Positions 35,114 through 44,756 of a stretch of 64,000 bases of DNA are shown here, in pieces (position 1 is the stretch's first letter; each line of letters begins with the position of its first letter). This DNA comes from Streptomyces sp. NBC_01669 (lineage in GTDB: Bacteria > Actinomycetota > Actinomycetes > Streptomycetales > Streptomycetaceae): contig NZ_JAPEQG010000001.1 of the NCBI RefSeq assembly GCF_026339735.1, positions 1,550,001 through 1,614,000 on the forward strand, written 5' to 3'. Below the pieces are notes generated by a model. It searched no databases. It saw nothing but the letters and a program-made list of their open reading frames with translations, and was not told the DNA's origin. Made by a program: the position numbers and the translations under genes.

Positions 35114-35249
35114 GAGAGTTCCCCTTGTGCACGAAGGACGGACTCGCGGACAGTGGTGAGGACGGACTCGCGGATCGACGCCGAACCGCGATCAAGGTCC
35201 GCACAGAATGTCGGAGCACTGACCGAAAGTCCACCCTGCCGTGGTGGTC

Positions 35250-35307
35250 CGGGACTTCGTCCCGCTTCACTCCGGGCTGCTCACCCCCGGGGGCTGCCGC
35301 GCGGGAC
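35250..35307 (-). promoter_or_regulatory. Candidate structured mRNA leader of the amino-acid ABC operon
   Basis: On the minus strand two hairpins compete for one segment, GCGGGAC (plus 35259-35265). It can pair with GTCCCGC 36 nt upstream (plus 35301-35307). Alternatively CGGGAC, a GAA loop and GTCCCG form a tight hairpin at 35250-35264. Further upstream the sequence reads CTCGGCAACCC, reminiscent of SAM-type aptamers but not a match I can name. The hairpin is about 137 nt from the start codon. The rest of the 607-bp gap (35114-35720) has no gene. Confidence 0.4.
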
Positions 35308-35720
35308 TTCAGCTCCCTGGGTTGCCGAGGGGGGATCAAGGGAGCAGCGAGGCTGCCCGTGTCGGCGAGCAAGGACACTGATCACCCATGCCGGTCGCGG
35401 GCCATCGGCCGAGCCAAGTCACTCACCGCGGCAATCAGACCACCCGGCAACTGGTCCAGATCCAGCGCGTGCTGGTGAATGACGATGCGTGCGTGCCGCA
35501 CATGATGGGCGGCATGCGGGGCGTTGCCCTTCCGTGCATATACACACGGGTGACAGCTGGGCAGCCGGTCGAGCACATGGCTCGCAAAGAACCGGGGCAC
35601 GAGTTGTTTCGTTGCGGAGCCGTTCAGCAGCGGGGAAGCGCGCGCCGGAGCGCCGACCTGGTCTTGCTGAAGTCCAAGTCCGGCCGAAACGCCCGACGCC
35701 GCCTTCCCCCAGCTGTCCCG

Positions 35721-37751
35721 TCAGTCCCCCGTCGGCGCCGTGGGCCGCTTCCGGTCATGGGCCTCCAGTGCTGCGCGGGCCCCGTGGACCACCTCGCCGT
35801 GACGACCTTGGGCCTGCTCCAGCGCCAGGTCGATCGCCAGCCTCACCCGGGGAGCCTCCCCGTAGGCATACGCAATGCCGGAGGTCTTCTGCCGGTTGCT
35901 CACCGTGATCAGCGTCCGGGCCGTCCCCTCATGATGTTCATGGTGGAGCCACTTGCCGTAGGCCCACTCCCGTCGGCCGGCCACACCCGCGAAGAGGACG
36001 CGCTTGTCAGTGACGGCGATCTCGCCCACCCACGTGTTCTCCATATGGCTCATGCCCTGTCGCGTGCGGACCTCCACCAGCGACGCTGACGCGATCAGGA
36101 GCACGCGCTCGTCCCGCTTGCGCGCACCCCAGCGGAAGTCCGCCGCGCTGTACTCCGTACCCCGTAGTTGACGTACGAAGTCGTGGTCGGCCGCGAGCCT
36201 GTCCCGGATTCGCTGCCAGTCGGCCAGTTCGCGCTCGTATGCCTGCTGAGCACTTCGGAGCGCTTCCCGGCGACGGCGCGCATCGGCCTCCTGACGTGCC
36301 GCGCGGACACGGGCCGCACGCTGCTCGGCGGCTATCCGTGCGTTCTCCCGCCGGCGGGCCCACCACGCGATGACCGCTCTGCGCCGCCGCCACAGCAGAA
36401 GCCCGCCGAGAACCAGGACCAGCACGACGCCGACCGTCCACAGCAGGGCGTTGCGGATCCGTGCGGTGGTCCAGTCGTCCGAGACGTGGAGGGTGAGATC
36501 CGTGCGGTTGACGTTGCCGTGGGCGTCGGTAAGCCGGGCGATCAGCCTGTGGTTACCGGGCGCCGCGTGCCAGCGGAAGGTCCGGCGCTCCGCACCCAGG
36601 GTGACGGTCCGCTTCTCGCCCGCGCCGGACAGCGCCAGGCGGGCGCCCCGCTCGCCGGTCACGGTGAGGACTACGTCGCCGTACTTGGCACGTTCGGCGT
36701 CGTACACAAGCTTCAGTGCTGGTGGAATGGTGTCCACGGTGAAGGTGCCGGAGCTCCCGGTGCCCGCGCGTCCGAAGGCGTCATTCAGGTTCACCAGCAC
36801 ACGGTGGGAACCGTCGTCGACCGAAATGGACACATCGGCGCGCCCGTCGCTGTCGAGCCGCACGGACTCGGACTCGCCTTCGGTGGAAACGATGCCTGCC
36901 GCACCGGGCGGTCCAGTGACCTCGACCTGCGTCGTTCCTCCGCCGACCGGAGACTGGACGCGCACCTGGGGCCGGAGCTTGTCCAGCGACACGGTGGCGG
37001 CGGCCTCTGTACGTGTCTGGTTGCCCACCTCGTCCCGCACCAGCGCAGTGAGTCGGTACGAACCGTTGGGGAGCCAGAGCGAGTCCCGCACCATGCCGTC
37101 GTCACCGACCGTGCCGCTGAGCTGTTCCTTGCGGCCCTCGACACTCACTTCGTACCGTGCGCCCGCTTCGGCTTCGAAGGAAACCTGGACCGCACCCGTC
37201 ACCGCGTCGGCCGCAGTCACGACCGGCTTGCCCGCCTCGGGCCGGCTCGCGTCGACGGTTACGGAGAACTCCTCGCTCGCCTCGCTCGCATTGTCGGCCG
37301 AATCGACGGCCACGACGGAGTAGGTGTGGTCACCGTCCTTCGCTTTGAAGGTGACTGTCTGCGCTGAGCCGGTGGCCGTGGCTCTGCTCACGACCGAGTC
37401 CTCGGCGTCCCGCACCTCGATCCGCGATCCCTTCTCGGCGGTCACGATGACAGTGACGCGGCCACCGGTCACGGCCTTCGCGCTCTTGGTCCTCGGCCGG
37501 TCCGGCGCCTCGATGTCGGCGGCTTCTTCGGCTCCGGAGCCGGAGCTCGGCAGAGAGCTGTAGCCACAGTAGGTGAAGTACCCAAGGTCCCCACAGATGT
37601 AGGACCCGGTGTCGGACGGACAGGAGTGCCAGCGGTGGCACCCGTCCCGGTGCGCGGCCGCGGGCGGCGCACCAACCCAGAGGGCGGCCGACGCGATGAG
37701 TAGCGCGAGAACGACATTAAGGGCACGACGAAGGCAGGTACGTATCTGCAC
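35721..37751 (-). CDS. Membrane protein with Cys-rich head, Ig-like repeats and cytoplasmic coiled coil
   Basis: 676 aa. A signal peptide (VVLALLIASAALWVGAPPAAA) is followed by a short Cys/His motif, HRDGCHRWHSCPSDTGSYIC...YFTYCG. Next come four bacterial Ig-like beta domains over residues of about 95-430. One transmembrane helix follows (LLWTVGVVLVLVLGGLLLW), then a strongly basic Arg/Ala coiled coil and a globular C-terminal domain of about 170 residues. The head should be outside the cell and the coiled coil inside. The architecture suggests a cell-surface sensor or adhesin, but no function is known. It is monocistronic. Confidence 0.7.
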   Translation of the reverse strand: MQIRTCLRRALNVVLALLIASAALWVGAPPAAAHRDGCHRWHSCPSDTGSYICGDLGYFTYCGYSSLPSSGSGAEEAADIEAPDRPRTKSAKAVTGGRVTVIVTAEKGSRIEVRDAEDSVVSRATATGSAQTVTFKAKDGDHTYSVVAVDSADNASEASEEFSVTVDASRPEAGKPVVTAADAVTGAVQVSFEAEAGARYEVSVEGRKEQLSGTVGDDGMVRDSLWLPNGSYRLTALVRDEVGNQTRTEAAATVSLDKLRPQVRVQSPVGGGTTQVEVTGPPGAAGIVSTEGESESVRLDSDGRADVSISVDDGSHRVLVNLNDAFGRAGTGSSGTFTVDTIPPALKLVYDAERAKYGDVVLTVTGERGARLALSGAGEKRTVTLGAERRTFRWHAAPGNHRLIARLTDAHGNVNRTDLTLHVSDDWTTARIRNALLWTVGVVLVLVLGGLLLWRRRRAVIAWWARRRENARIAAEQRAARVRAARQEADARRRREALRSAQQAYERELADWQRIRDRLAADHDFVRQLRGTEYSAADFRWGARKRDERVLLIASASLVEVRTRQGMSHMENTWVGEIAVTDKRVLFAGVAGRREWAYGKWLHHEHHEGTARTLITVSNRQKTSGIAYAYGEAPRVRLAIDLALEQAQGRHGEVVHGARAALEAHDRKRPTAPTGD

Positions 37752-37881
37752 GTGGCTGGTCCCCCCAGCTCAGCGACGGCTCAATGCACGCCGGATGCGG
37801 GATGGTGTCAGACAATGTGAAGAAATTGCAAGTTACTTGTGGAGAAGGCCGGCTGGCTGATCCGGGCATGCCGGCGGCGGC

Positions 37882-38060
37882 GTGAGACGGTCCTACCCAC
37901 GCGGCTGGCACGAGGCAAAGCCGCAGGACCATCAGGGCGAACTCGGTCTGGACACGAATGAATTGTTCACCTTCATCGGTGAGACCCAGATCGACGAATC
38001 GAGCGACCTCGCCGACACCTACTGCCGCTGTGACCCGAACGACGCGCAGCGCGGTTTCGC
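37882..38060 (+). pseudogene. N-terminal fragment of type I restriction subunit HsdR
   Basis: One short frame reads RGWHEAKPQDHQGELGLDTNELFTF, then IGETQ and DPNDAQRGFARTR. This matches the conserved N-terminal region of actinobacterial HsdR proteins (family knowledge). About 60 residues remain of more than 1000, and the rest of the gene is absent. The downstream sequence to 38231 has no recognisable content. Confidence 0.6.
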
Positions 38061-38231
38061 CCGGACAAGGGCCTCCAGTCCTCCCACAACCGCAGCGCCC
38101 GCCGCGCCGCATGGCGGATGATCCGCCGCGAGGAGGGCGTGGACGACGCGACCTGATGGCCGGGGGTCTGTACGCACGCGTGGGACCCGCCGCAGGTGGT
38201 GCGCGGCAGGTCCCACGGGGTTGCGAACGGC

Positions 38232-38397
38232 TCAGGCCGACCGGTCCACGGCCATCCCAACGAGCCCGGCCCACGCGTGGGGGGCGACGATCAGGACCGG
38301 TCCGGCAGGAACTTCGAATCCCGGATGTGTACGACTCCAGTGGCGTTGGCCACCTCCACGCCCTGAGAGGCCCTGCGACACCAGGTGTTCCTCACCG
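38232..38397 (-). pseudogene. DUF397 gene remnant, frameshifted
   Basis: Two minus-strand frames together give a DUF397 domain: TWCRRASQGVEVANATGVVHIRDSK in one, then PAGPVLIVAPHAWAGLVGMA in the next. Intact DUF397 proteins of about 60-80 aa are usually paired with an XRE-type regulator, which is not found here. No other gene is seen up to the intron boundary at 38640. Confidence 0.6.
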
Positions 38398-38702
38398 ACA
38401 CCCCGTACTCCGGCGGCGGTTCCGCACAGTTCCTGGAGGCCCGCCACCGCGGGCATGCCACCGTCGAAGACCACGCCGCACTGCCCCGTCCCGCCGGCTG
38501 ACCGGCGAACCCCTGCCCGCCCACGACCCGAAGGACCCCGGAGAACCCGACCATCGCGCCGGGACCTCACCATGCCCGAACTGAGAAAACACCTCGGCCA
38601 GCAGACAGTTCATAAACCCGACGCCTCAACACACCAACCGTAGGGTCGGGGGCTGGCGCGGTGGCGTAGTACGTACGCTCCGTTTCCAGCCCCCGCCACA
38701 TC

Positions 38703-38735
38703 GAACCGTGCATACGGTTCTCCCGCACACGGCTC
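38703..38735 (-). ncRNA. Group II intron domain V
   Basis: The minus strand reads GAGCCGTGTGCGG, a GAGA-type loop and CCGTATGCACGGTTC. This is the conserved catalytic domain V hairpin with its bulge. It lies immediately after the reverse-transcriptase stop. Confidence 0.8.
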
Positions 38736-40113
38736 ACCGACGCCGTTCACCACCGGCATTCGGCCTGCCCCGCCAGTCCCGGAAGGGCCTGGGTGCAACA
38801 ACGGTCCCGTGCAAGGCGATCAGGCCCAGGGAATCCTGAGCGGCGGAGGAAACCACCGCCCACCCGAACTTCCTGGTGCGCCGATGCTTCTTGGCGAGGA
38901 ATCCGCCTATCCGCATCCGCGCATACGAACCGATCTGGTCAAAGAAATGAGCCGAGTTCCCGAACCGGAAATACGCGGCCCATCCGCGAAGGAACGTGTT
39001 CACGTCCTCCACGATCACCTTGACCGGCAGCAGCAGTCTGCGCCGTTCCGTGAGTTCACGGATCCGGTCGCGGGCATGCTGCATGGCCTTGCCCGCGGGC
39101 CAGCGGGCGAGGAAGGTCACAGGGCGTTTCCCGTCGCGGGACCGGGATGCCACCAAACGGTGGTGGAAGCCGAGGAAGTCGAATCCCTCGCCTGCCACCT
39201 CCAGGTGAACGATCCGAGTCTTGGCTGCCTTCGGTTCCAGACCGAGGTCAGCCAGCAGGCGTGTCAGCCGTTCCAAAGCGGCTTCGGCCTGCTCGCGGGT
39301 CGCGCACATCACCACCGCATCGTCGGCATAGCGGACCAGCACCCCGTGCTGCCGTGTCTCCCACGCCCGATCGATCCGGTGCAGAAAGACATTAGCCAGG
39401 AGCGGGGAGACAACCCCGCCCTGAGGAGTACCGGTGACCGGCCGGCGGACCTGACCGCCTTCCATGACTCCCGCCCGCAGCATCGCGCGCAAGAGCTTCA
39501 GGACAGACTGGTCACAGACGCGTTCCTCGACCGCCTGCATCAACTTCTCGTGGTCAATCGCCTCAAAGCAGTTGGCGATGTCCGTCTCAACGACCCATCG
39601 CCGTCCCCGCCAGGACTCATCGATCAAGACCTGGAGGGCATCGTGCGCACCGCGCCTGGGCCTGAACCCGAAGGAACACGGCAGCATGTCGGCTTCGAAG
39701 ACCGGCTCGAGCACGATCTTCAGTGCGGCCTGCACGATGCGGTCGCGGACCGCAGGAATCGACAAGGGCCTTTGCTCCGCCGTGCCGGGCTTGGGAATGA
39801 ACACCCGGCGCGCCGGGAGCGGCCGCCACCTGCCGTCCTTCAATTCCGCGGCCAATTCATCAAGAAGCCGGGCGACCCCGTACTCCTCGACCTGCCCGAG
39901 ATCGACCGCGTCGATGCCCGGAGCGCCGTTGTTACGACGCACCATTGACCACGCACGCGCCAGGACATCCCTGCGGTGGACCTTGTCCCCCAGCGCGTGG
40001 AACCGCCGTCCGGGATCGGCCTTGGCCGCCCGGTAGAGCGCATGCTGCAGGGCACGGACCGGATCCGAGGGAGAACGTCCCCCGACGGCGGGACTAGCCA
40101 CACGGGCACTCAC
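38734..40113 (-). CDS. ltrA: Group II intron reverse transcriptase/maturase
   Basis: 459 aa from a GTG at 40113 with GGAGG upstream; the frame is open to 40167. The RT domain shows RRNNGAPGIDAVD, RPLSIPAVRDRIVQAAL, the SFGFRPRRGAHDAL block, TGTPQGGVVSPLLAN and the catalytic YADDAVV. A maturase (X) domain follows, with FLRGWAAYFRFGNSAHFFDQI, and the protein ends in a basic tail. No H-N-H endonuclease domain is visible. The enzyme splices and reverse-transcribes its own intron. All key motifs are intact, so the element may still be mobile. Confidence 0.9.
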   Translation of the reverse strand: MSARVASPAVGGRSPSDPVRALQHALYRAAKADPGRRFHALGDKVHRRDVLARAWSMVRRNNGAPGIDAVDLGQVEEYGVARLLDELAAELKDGRWRPLPARRVFIPKPGTAEQRPLSIPAVRDRIVQAALKIVLEPVFEADMLPCSFGFRPRRGAHDALQVLIDESWRGRRWVVETDIANCFEAIDHEKLMQAVEERVCDQSVLKLLRAMLRAGVMEGGQVRRPVTGTPQGGVVSPLLANVFLHRIDRAWETRQHGVLVRYADDAVVMCATREQAEAALERLTRLLADLGLEPKAAKTRIVHLEVAGEGFDFLGFHHRLVASRSRDGKRPVTFLARWPAGKAMQHARDRIRELTERRRLLLPVKVIVEDVNTFLRGWAAYFRFGNSAHFFDQIGSYARMRIGGFLAKKHRRTRKFGWAVVSSAAQDSLGLIALHGTVVAPRPFRDWRGRPNAGGERRR

Positions 40114-40728
40114 CGGGCCCCTCCACTTCAGCAGTACGCATCGACGAAGCAGCGGCCCTTCCCTCACCGGCGGTTGTGTTGTCCGTCCGGCTCAAGCAGT
40201 ACTACGGCCGCCTCCGACGCCCACCCGGCCCGCTTCCCCTTCCCGGGGTTCACCCGGTTATAGGTCGCGATGCTTCCGACAGCACTCTTGCCGCAGGCTG
40301 CCGGGCCAGGGAGGGCCTCCCCAGTTCCCGCCGTCACCGTCGAAACGTTCCATGTCCCATACGCCGGGGAGTCCTTCGCGGCTGCCCTTCCAGGATCTTC
40401 ACCGCTTCCATGGCCTTCACCCTGATTTCGGGGGCTCGGCTCTCCCTGTCCCCACCCTCACGGGCGGGCCTCTAACGACGCCGCAGACTTCGCGTGATGC
40501 TACGGACCGCTTCTTCGCTCCCCCTTCGCAGGGCTTTCGACGCTGGACTTCGACGCCGGGCGTTTCCCCCCGACGCCGCCAGCCTGCTACCGGGCCTCCT
40601 GGCAGCTACCCGGACCGGACTCACACCGGCAGGCGACGACGAGCTTACGAACCACGATCAACCACCTACATGGCCAACCTCCAGATTCTGCTGGGCGTAC
40701 GAAACAGCGAGGTTAGATAGGCGTGAGC

Positions 40729-40746
40729 GATCAAGTGTAATTGATC
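40729..40746. other. Stem-loop next to the intron 5' insertion site
   Basis: GATCAA, loop GTGTAA and TTGATC form a perfect 6-bp stem, about 28 bp from the intron boundary. Some group II introns choose sites near stem-loops. It also lies in the promoter region of the STAND ATPase gene. Confidence 0.45.
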
Positions 40747-40822
40747 TTCGCGTCGCCCCTACTGGTCGACGCCTTCGTCGCCATGGCATCATCGGGCCAC
40801 GCCAACCTTGTGGGGGATGAGC

Positions 40823-43519
40823 ATGGCGGAGCAGACCAGTTCGCGACGCAACACAATTCTCCTGGCAGGGACGGCTTTCGGTGCCGCTGCTCTGAGCGCG
40901 ACCGGCGACCTCATTTTCAACGTCTTCGCTGAGCCCACGGCCAGGGTGATGTCCATCGGTGCCACCTTCGCGGCTGGCTCCCTCGTGGCCTATCAGGTGG
41001 TCAAGGCCCGGCAGGAGGAGTCCGTACGTGTGGTGGCGTCGGACCGGACCCGGCCGCATCAACTGGGCAGGGTGGAGCCCTTGGTAGGGCGCGAAACCCT
41101 CCTGGGCGGATTACTGACGTTACTTAGCGATGTGCCCACTCCGACCCGTGGTTCTCTGCCGGTAGGCGTCACGGAGAGCCAGGCGAAGATCGTCGTCGTG
41201 CACGGCGCGGCGGGCGTGGGGAAGACCACACTCGCCCTCAACGCGGCACACCGAGTGAAGGACTCTTATCCCGACGGCCAGCTCTACGTCAACCTCCAGG
41301 GCGACGGCCACACCCCCAAGCCCAGTAGCGAGGCGCTGGAGCACCTCCTGCTCAGCCTCGATGTCGCCCGCGACGATCTGCCGGCGAATGTCGACGGCCG
41401 GGCCGCCCTCCTCCGCAGCCTCACCAACGACCAGCGGCTACTGATCGTGTTGGACAACGCCCACCACACCGAACAGGTACGGCCACTCCTGCCAGTGGGC
41501 GCGGGATGCTCAGTCCTGATCACCAGCCGGAAGCCGCTCTCCGGTGTCGCCTTGCGTGAGTCCCTGCCGGTCTCGCTGCCGGACGAGAGCGAGGCGTTGG
41601 ACGTGCTGGCCCACTACGCCGGCCGCGAGCGCATCACCAGTGACCCCGCAGTCGCCCTGCAGATCACCCGCTTCTGCGGCAGGCTCCCGCTGGCCCTGCG
41701 CATCGTCGGTTCGAAGCTGGCACAACGGCCTGACCTAAGCCTGAGCCGCATGCGGGCGCGGCTGGAGGACGAGAAGCTCCGCCTGAGGGAACTCGTCTTC
41801 GAGGACGACAGTCTGCACGCATGCCTGATGCTCACCTACCGGGACCTTGAGGAGGCCACCCGAGCGGCGTTCGGTCTGATCGCCCGGCTGCCGGTCGGAA
41901 GGCTCAACGACTGGCACTTCGAGCACGTTGGCACCACCCGTAGGGCGGCGTTCGCGACATGCGACGAGCTGATCGAGGTCAGTCTGATGGAGGCCCAGGG
42001 GAACGAGGAGGCGGGTACCAGCTATCGCGTCCACGATCTGGTCCGTGTCTTCGCAGCCGAGCAGTATGAACTGCTGCCGCCAGAGGAGCGGCGGCAGCAC
42101 GAGGTCCGCTTGGTGAAGGCATACCGTGAGGCCGCGGTCAGCCTGGCCTCGCAGCGTGCGCCGGAACTCGGTGCGGAAGTGCCCGCCGAGAGGATCAACG
42201 ATCTGCGCCGGGAGTCGGCCGCCAGCTGGGTATCCGCTGAGCAGGAACGGCTCCTCTGGGCCATCGGCCGCGCCAGAAGCCTCGACATGAACCCCGTGGC
42301 AGCCGAGATCGGAGAAGCGCTGTCCTACTTCCTCGACGACATCAACATCCCCCCCGGCTCTGCGGACTGGCTGTTCGATGCGGCGCCGACCGAGACGCGG
42401 CCTCGCGTGATCGCCAGCCTGCGCCGTGCCCGCGCTTCGGCGGCCGTGGCCGAAGGTGCGCCGGACACCGCGCTGACGCTACTTGACCGCAACGAACCGG
42501 ACGACAGCGCCGACCCGGTCGGGAGGGCCCGGGACGAGATGGTCGTCGCCCACGGGTACGCGGCGAAGAGGGACTTCCGGGTAGCCCTGGACCACATGAC
42601 CACGGCTGCGGAGCAGCTGCGTACTTCCGACGACCCGTGGCACCTCCTCAACTCGCTTGAGAAACTGGGCGAGTTCCAGAGGTGGCGCGGCAGTCCCGAG
42701 CTGGCGGAGCAGAGCCAGAGGGAGGCCCTTCGGCTGGCCGAACGCACCGGTGATCTCAGGGCCCAGGCCCGTCTACGGCGCACCCTGGCGGAAACCCTCG
42801 GATATCTGCGCCGCCCGGAGGAGGCGGCTCCCCTGCTGGAGTCCGCCATTCACGACTTCCGGGTGCTCAACGACCGCAGGTGGGAAGGCGCCAGCCTCTA
42901 CGCTCTCGGCAAGATCTACCGCCTACTTGGCCGACGCCAGGACGCCCGAGAGCGCTACGACCGGGCTGAGGAGATCTTCGGGCCGATGGGTGAGAGGCAC
43001 TGGGTGGGACGCGTCACCAACGCCCGGATCCGCGTCCTGGCCGGCATGGGACGCCTCGACGAGGCCGCGGCCACGGCCAGGACCGCCCTGAGCCTCTTCG
43101 AGCAGGTCGGCGACGAGATGTGGCAGGCGCACACGCAACGGGACATCGGATGGCTCCACATCAAGACCGGTCAGCCAGAGGCAGCCGTCGAACCGCTCAC
43201 CCACGCCATCGAAGTGACTGAGCGAGCGGGAGACGCCTATGCCGGCTCCATGGCCCGGCATCTCCGCGGCGTCGCCTATCGGGAACTCGGCCGGTACCCG
43301 GAGGCACACGCCGACCTTGAAACGGCACTCGACATCTACCGGTCCGGCTCCTACGAGTGGAACGAGGCGGCTGTCACCCACGACGTGGTCCGCGTGCTCC
43401 GTGCCGAGGGGAAGATGACGGAGGCCGACAGCCTGGAAGAGACCTCCGCTGCCACCAACCCGATCTTCGTCCGCATGCGTGGGCGCGACGGGGCCGAGGC
43501 CGTACCTGACGAGGACTGA
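40823..43519 (+). CDS. Membrane-anchored STAND (NB-ARC) ATPase with TPR repeats
   Basis: 898 aa from the ATG at 40823, six bases behind a G run; the frame is open to 40808. Two hydrophobic N-terminal segments (residues of about 10-35 and 42-62) suggest anchoring in the membrane. The NB-ARC domain has the P-loop HGAAGVGKTT (127-136), Walker B LLIVLDNA (206-213), TSRKP as sensor region and CGRLPLALRIVGSKL (GxP motif). The C-terminal half consists of TPR-like repeats with Leu/Ala/Glu periodicity. It resembles AfsR/SARP regulators without their DNA-binding domain. Roles in signalling or in phage defence are possible, but no effector domain is visible. Confidence 0.8.
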   Translation: MAEQTSSRRNTILLAGTAFGAAALSATGDLIFNVFAEPTARVMSIGATFAAGSLVAYQVVKARQEESVRVVASDRTRPHQLGRVEPLVGRETLLGGLLTLLSDVPTPTRGSLPVGVTESQAKIVVVHGAAGVGKTTLALNAAHRVKDSYPDGQLYVNLQGDGHTPKPSSEALEHLLLSLDVARDDLPANVDGRAALLRSLTNDQRLLIVLDNAHHTEQVRPLLPVGAGCSVLITSRKPLSGVALRESLPVSLPDESEALDVLAHYAGRERITSDPAVALQITRFCGRLPLALRIVGSKLAQRPDLSLSRMRARLEDEKLRLRELVFEDDSLHACLMLTYRDLEEATRAAFGLIARLPVGRLNDWHFEHVGTTRRAAFATCDELIEVSLMEAQGNEEAGTSYRVHDLVRVFAAEQYELLPPEERRQHEVRLVKAYREAAVSLASQRAPELGAEVPAERINDLRRESAASWVSAEQERLLWAIGRARSLDMNPVAAEIGEALSYFLDDINIPPGSADWLFDAAPTETRPRVIASLRRARASAAVAEGAPDTALTLLDRNEPDDSADPVGRARDEMVVAHGYAAKRDFRVALDHMTTAAEQLRTSDDPWHLLNSLEKLGEFQRWRGSPELAEQSQREALRLAERTGDLRAQARLRRTLAETLGYLRRPEEAAPLLESAIHDFRVLNDRRWEGASLYALGKIYRLLGRRQDARERYDRAEEIFGPMGERHWVGRVTNARIRVLAGMGRLDEAAATARTALSLFEQVGDEMWQAHTQRDIGWLHIKTGQPEAAVEPLTHAIEVTERAGDAYAGSMARHLRGVAYRELGRYPEAHADLETALDIYRSGSYEWNEAAVTHDVVRVLRAEGKMTEADSLEETSAATNPIFVRMRGRDGAEAVPDED

Positions 43520-43524
43520 CCGAA

Positions 43525-44756
43525 GCAGCCGGGCAGCCAGTCGTCGGCGTTGCCGCTCTGCGCAGCGGGCTCGCCGCCCTCGTCGAGGACAAGGAACTGC
43601 GTGACCGCGTGGACATCACCACCGTCGACGCCCTGGCCAGCCGGGTCGTCTCCACGTCGCGCCGCCCGCTGAGGGGCGGCGAGGAGGAGACCCGCTGGGA
43701 GCAGGCTGCGCGTGCCACCGGCTTCACGGGCACCGCACAGTTCCTGGCGCAGGAGTACAAGCACGTCGTCCTCGCGCAGAACCTGCGGAGTCCGGAGGAG
43801 TACGAGGTTGCCGACCGGCGTGGCCGAGGGAGCCGCCTCCCGGCCGCCGAACGCCCCCTGGTGTGGCGTACGGTCCAGGAGTTCTCCGACCGGCTGGCCG
43901 CCGACGGCCTGCGCACGTACTTGGGAACGTGCGCCGAGGCCGCCGACCTGCTCGAAGCGAACGGGCCCCTGTACCGCCACATCGTCGTCGACGAGGCCCA
44001 GGACGTGCACCCCGCCCTGTGGCGGCTCCTGCGCGCCGCCGTCCCCACGCGCCCCGACGACCTGTTCATCGCCGGCGACCCGCACCAGCGGCTCTACGAC
44101 TCGAAGGTGTCGCTGAAGGCGCTCGGCATCAAGGTCGCGGGCCGCTCGACGAAGATGCGGAAGAACTACCGCAGCACGCACGAGATCCTCAGCTGGTGCA
44201 CCGCACTGCTCGTCGGCCGCCCCATCTCACAGTTGGAGGACGACGACCGCAACGAGACGCTGCTGGGATACCGTTCCGCCCTCCACGGCGGCGGCCCGGC
44301 CGTGCACGCGGCTGCGTCGGAGGAGGCCGAACTGGACGCGCTCATCACGCAGATCCGCACCTGGACCGAGGCCGGTGTCAGCCCTGGCGAGATCGGCGTC
44401 AGCGCCCGCTTCAACAAGAACTGCGCCAGGCAATCGAACGCCTGACGGCCGTCGGCATCCCCGCAGCACAGTTGCGGTCCGACGCCTCCGAGGACGCGCC
44501 AACCGTACGAGTGGGAACGATGCACTCCTTCAAAGGACTGGAGTTCCGGTGCGTGGCCGTCATAGGCGCGCACGAGGGGGTGCTGCCCTACCCGGGCGCC
44601 GTGACGCCGGCCGACGTGGACCGCCTCCAGCACGAGGCGGATCTCATGGCTGAGCGCTGCTTGCTCTTCGTCGCCTGCACCCGGGCCCGCGACGGGCTGT
44701 ACACGTCCTGGTGGGGAGAGCCGAGTCCGTTCCTGGTCGAAGCGGGGGCGGCCTGA
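43525..44756 (+). pseudogene. UvrD/Rep-like helicase, N-terminally truncated and frameshifted
   Basis: Helicase superfamily I motifs are readable in two frames. In the first: motif II VVDEAQDVHP, motif III IAGDPHQRLY, motif IV MRKNYRSTHEI. The first frame ends at 44445 after FNKNCARQSNA. From about 44425 the other frame continues LRQAIERLTAVGI, GTMHSFKGLEF (motif V) and VACTRARDGLYTSW (motif VI). The Walker A motif and everything N-terminal to VVGVAALRSGL at about 43546 are absent. The fragment begins immediately after the STAND ATPase stop. It is a dead gene unless the frameshift is a sequencing error. Confidence 0.8.

Larger units (their letters stand above)
38640..40700 (-). mobile_element. 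Group II intron
   Basis: About 2.06 kb. The 5' end is placed at 40700 because the minus strand there reads GTACGCCCAGCAG, like the usual GUGCGCCCAGC start of bacterial group II introns. Domain V is recognisable at 38703-38735. A GGGGGCTGG/CCAGCCCCC stem then forms domain VI, and the 3' end is put at about 38640 (minus strand ...GACCCTAC). The reverse-transcriptase gene lies inside domain IV. About 590 bases between 40114 and 40700 are the structured domains I-III without coding content. Confidence 0.8.

Noticed and set aside
35250..35400. Naming the ABC-operon leader a SAM riboswitch
   Set aside because: Only the CGGCAACCC element and some spacing resemble SAM aptamers. The remaining conserved parts could not be found by eye, so I kept it as an unnamed structured leader.
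41120..42288. Minus-strand open frames within the STAND ATPase gene
   Set aside because: They are antisense shadows without start signals or domains.
43609..44445. Helicase as an intact gene
   Set aside because: Walker A is missing and motifs V and VI lie in another frame downstream, so it is a pseudogene.
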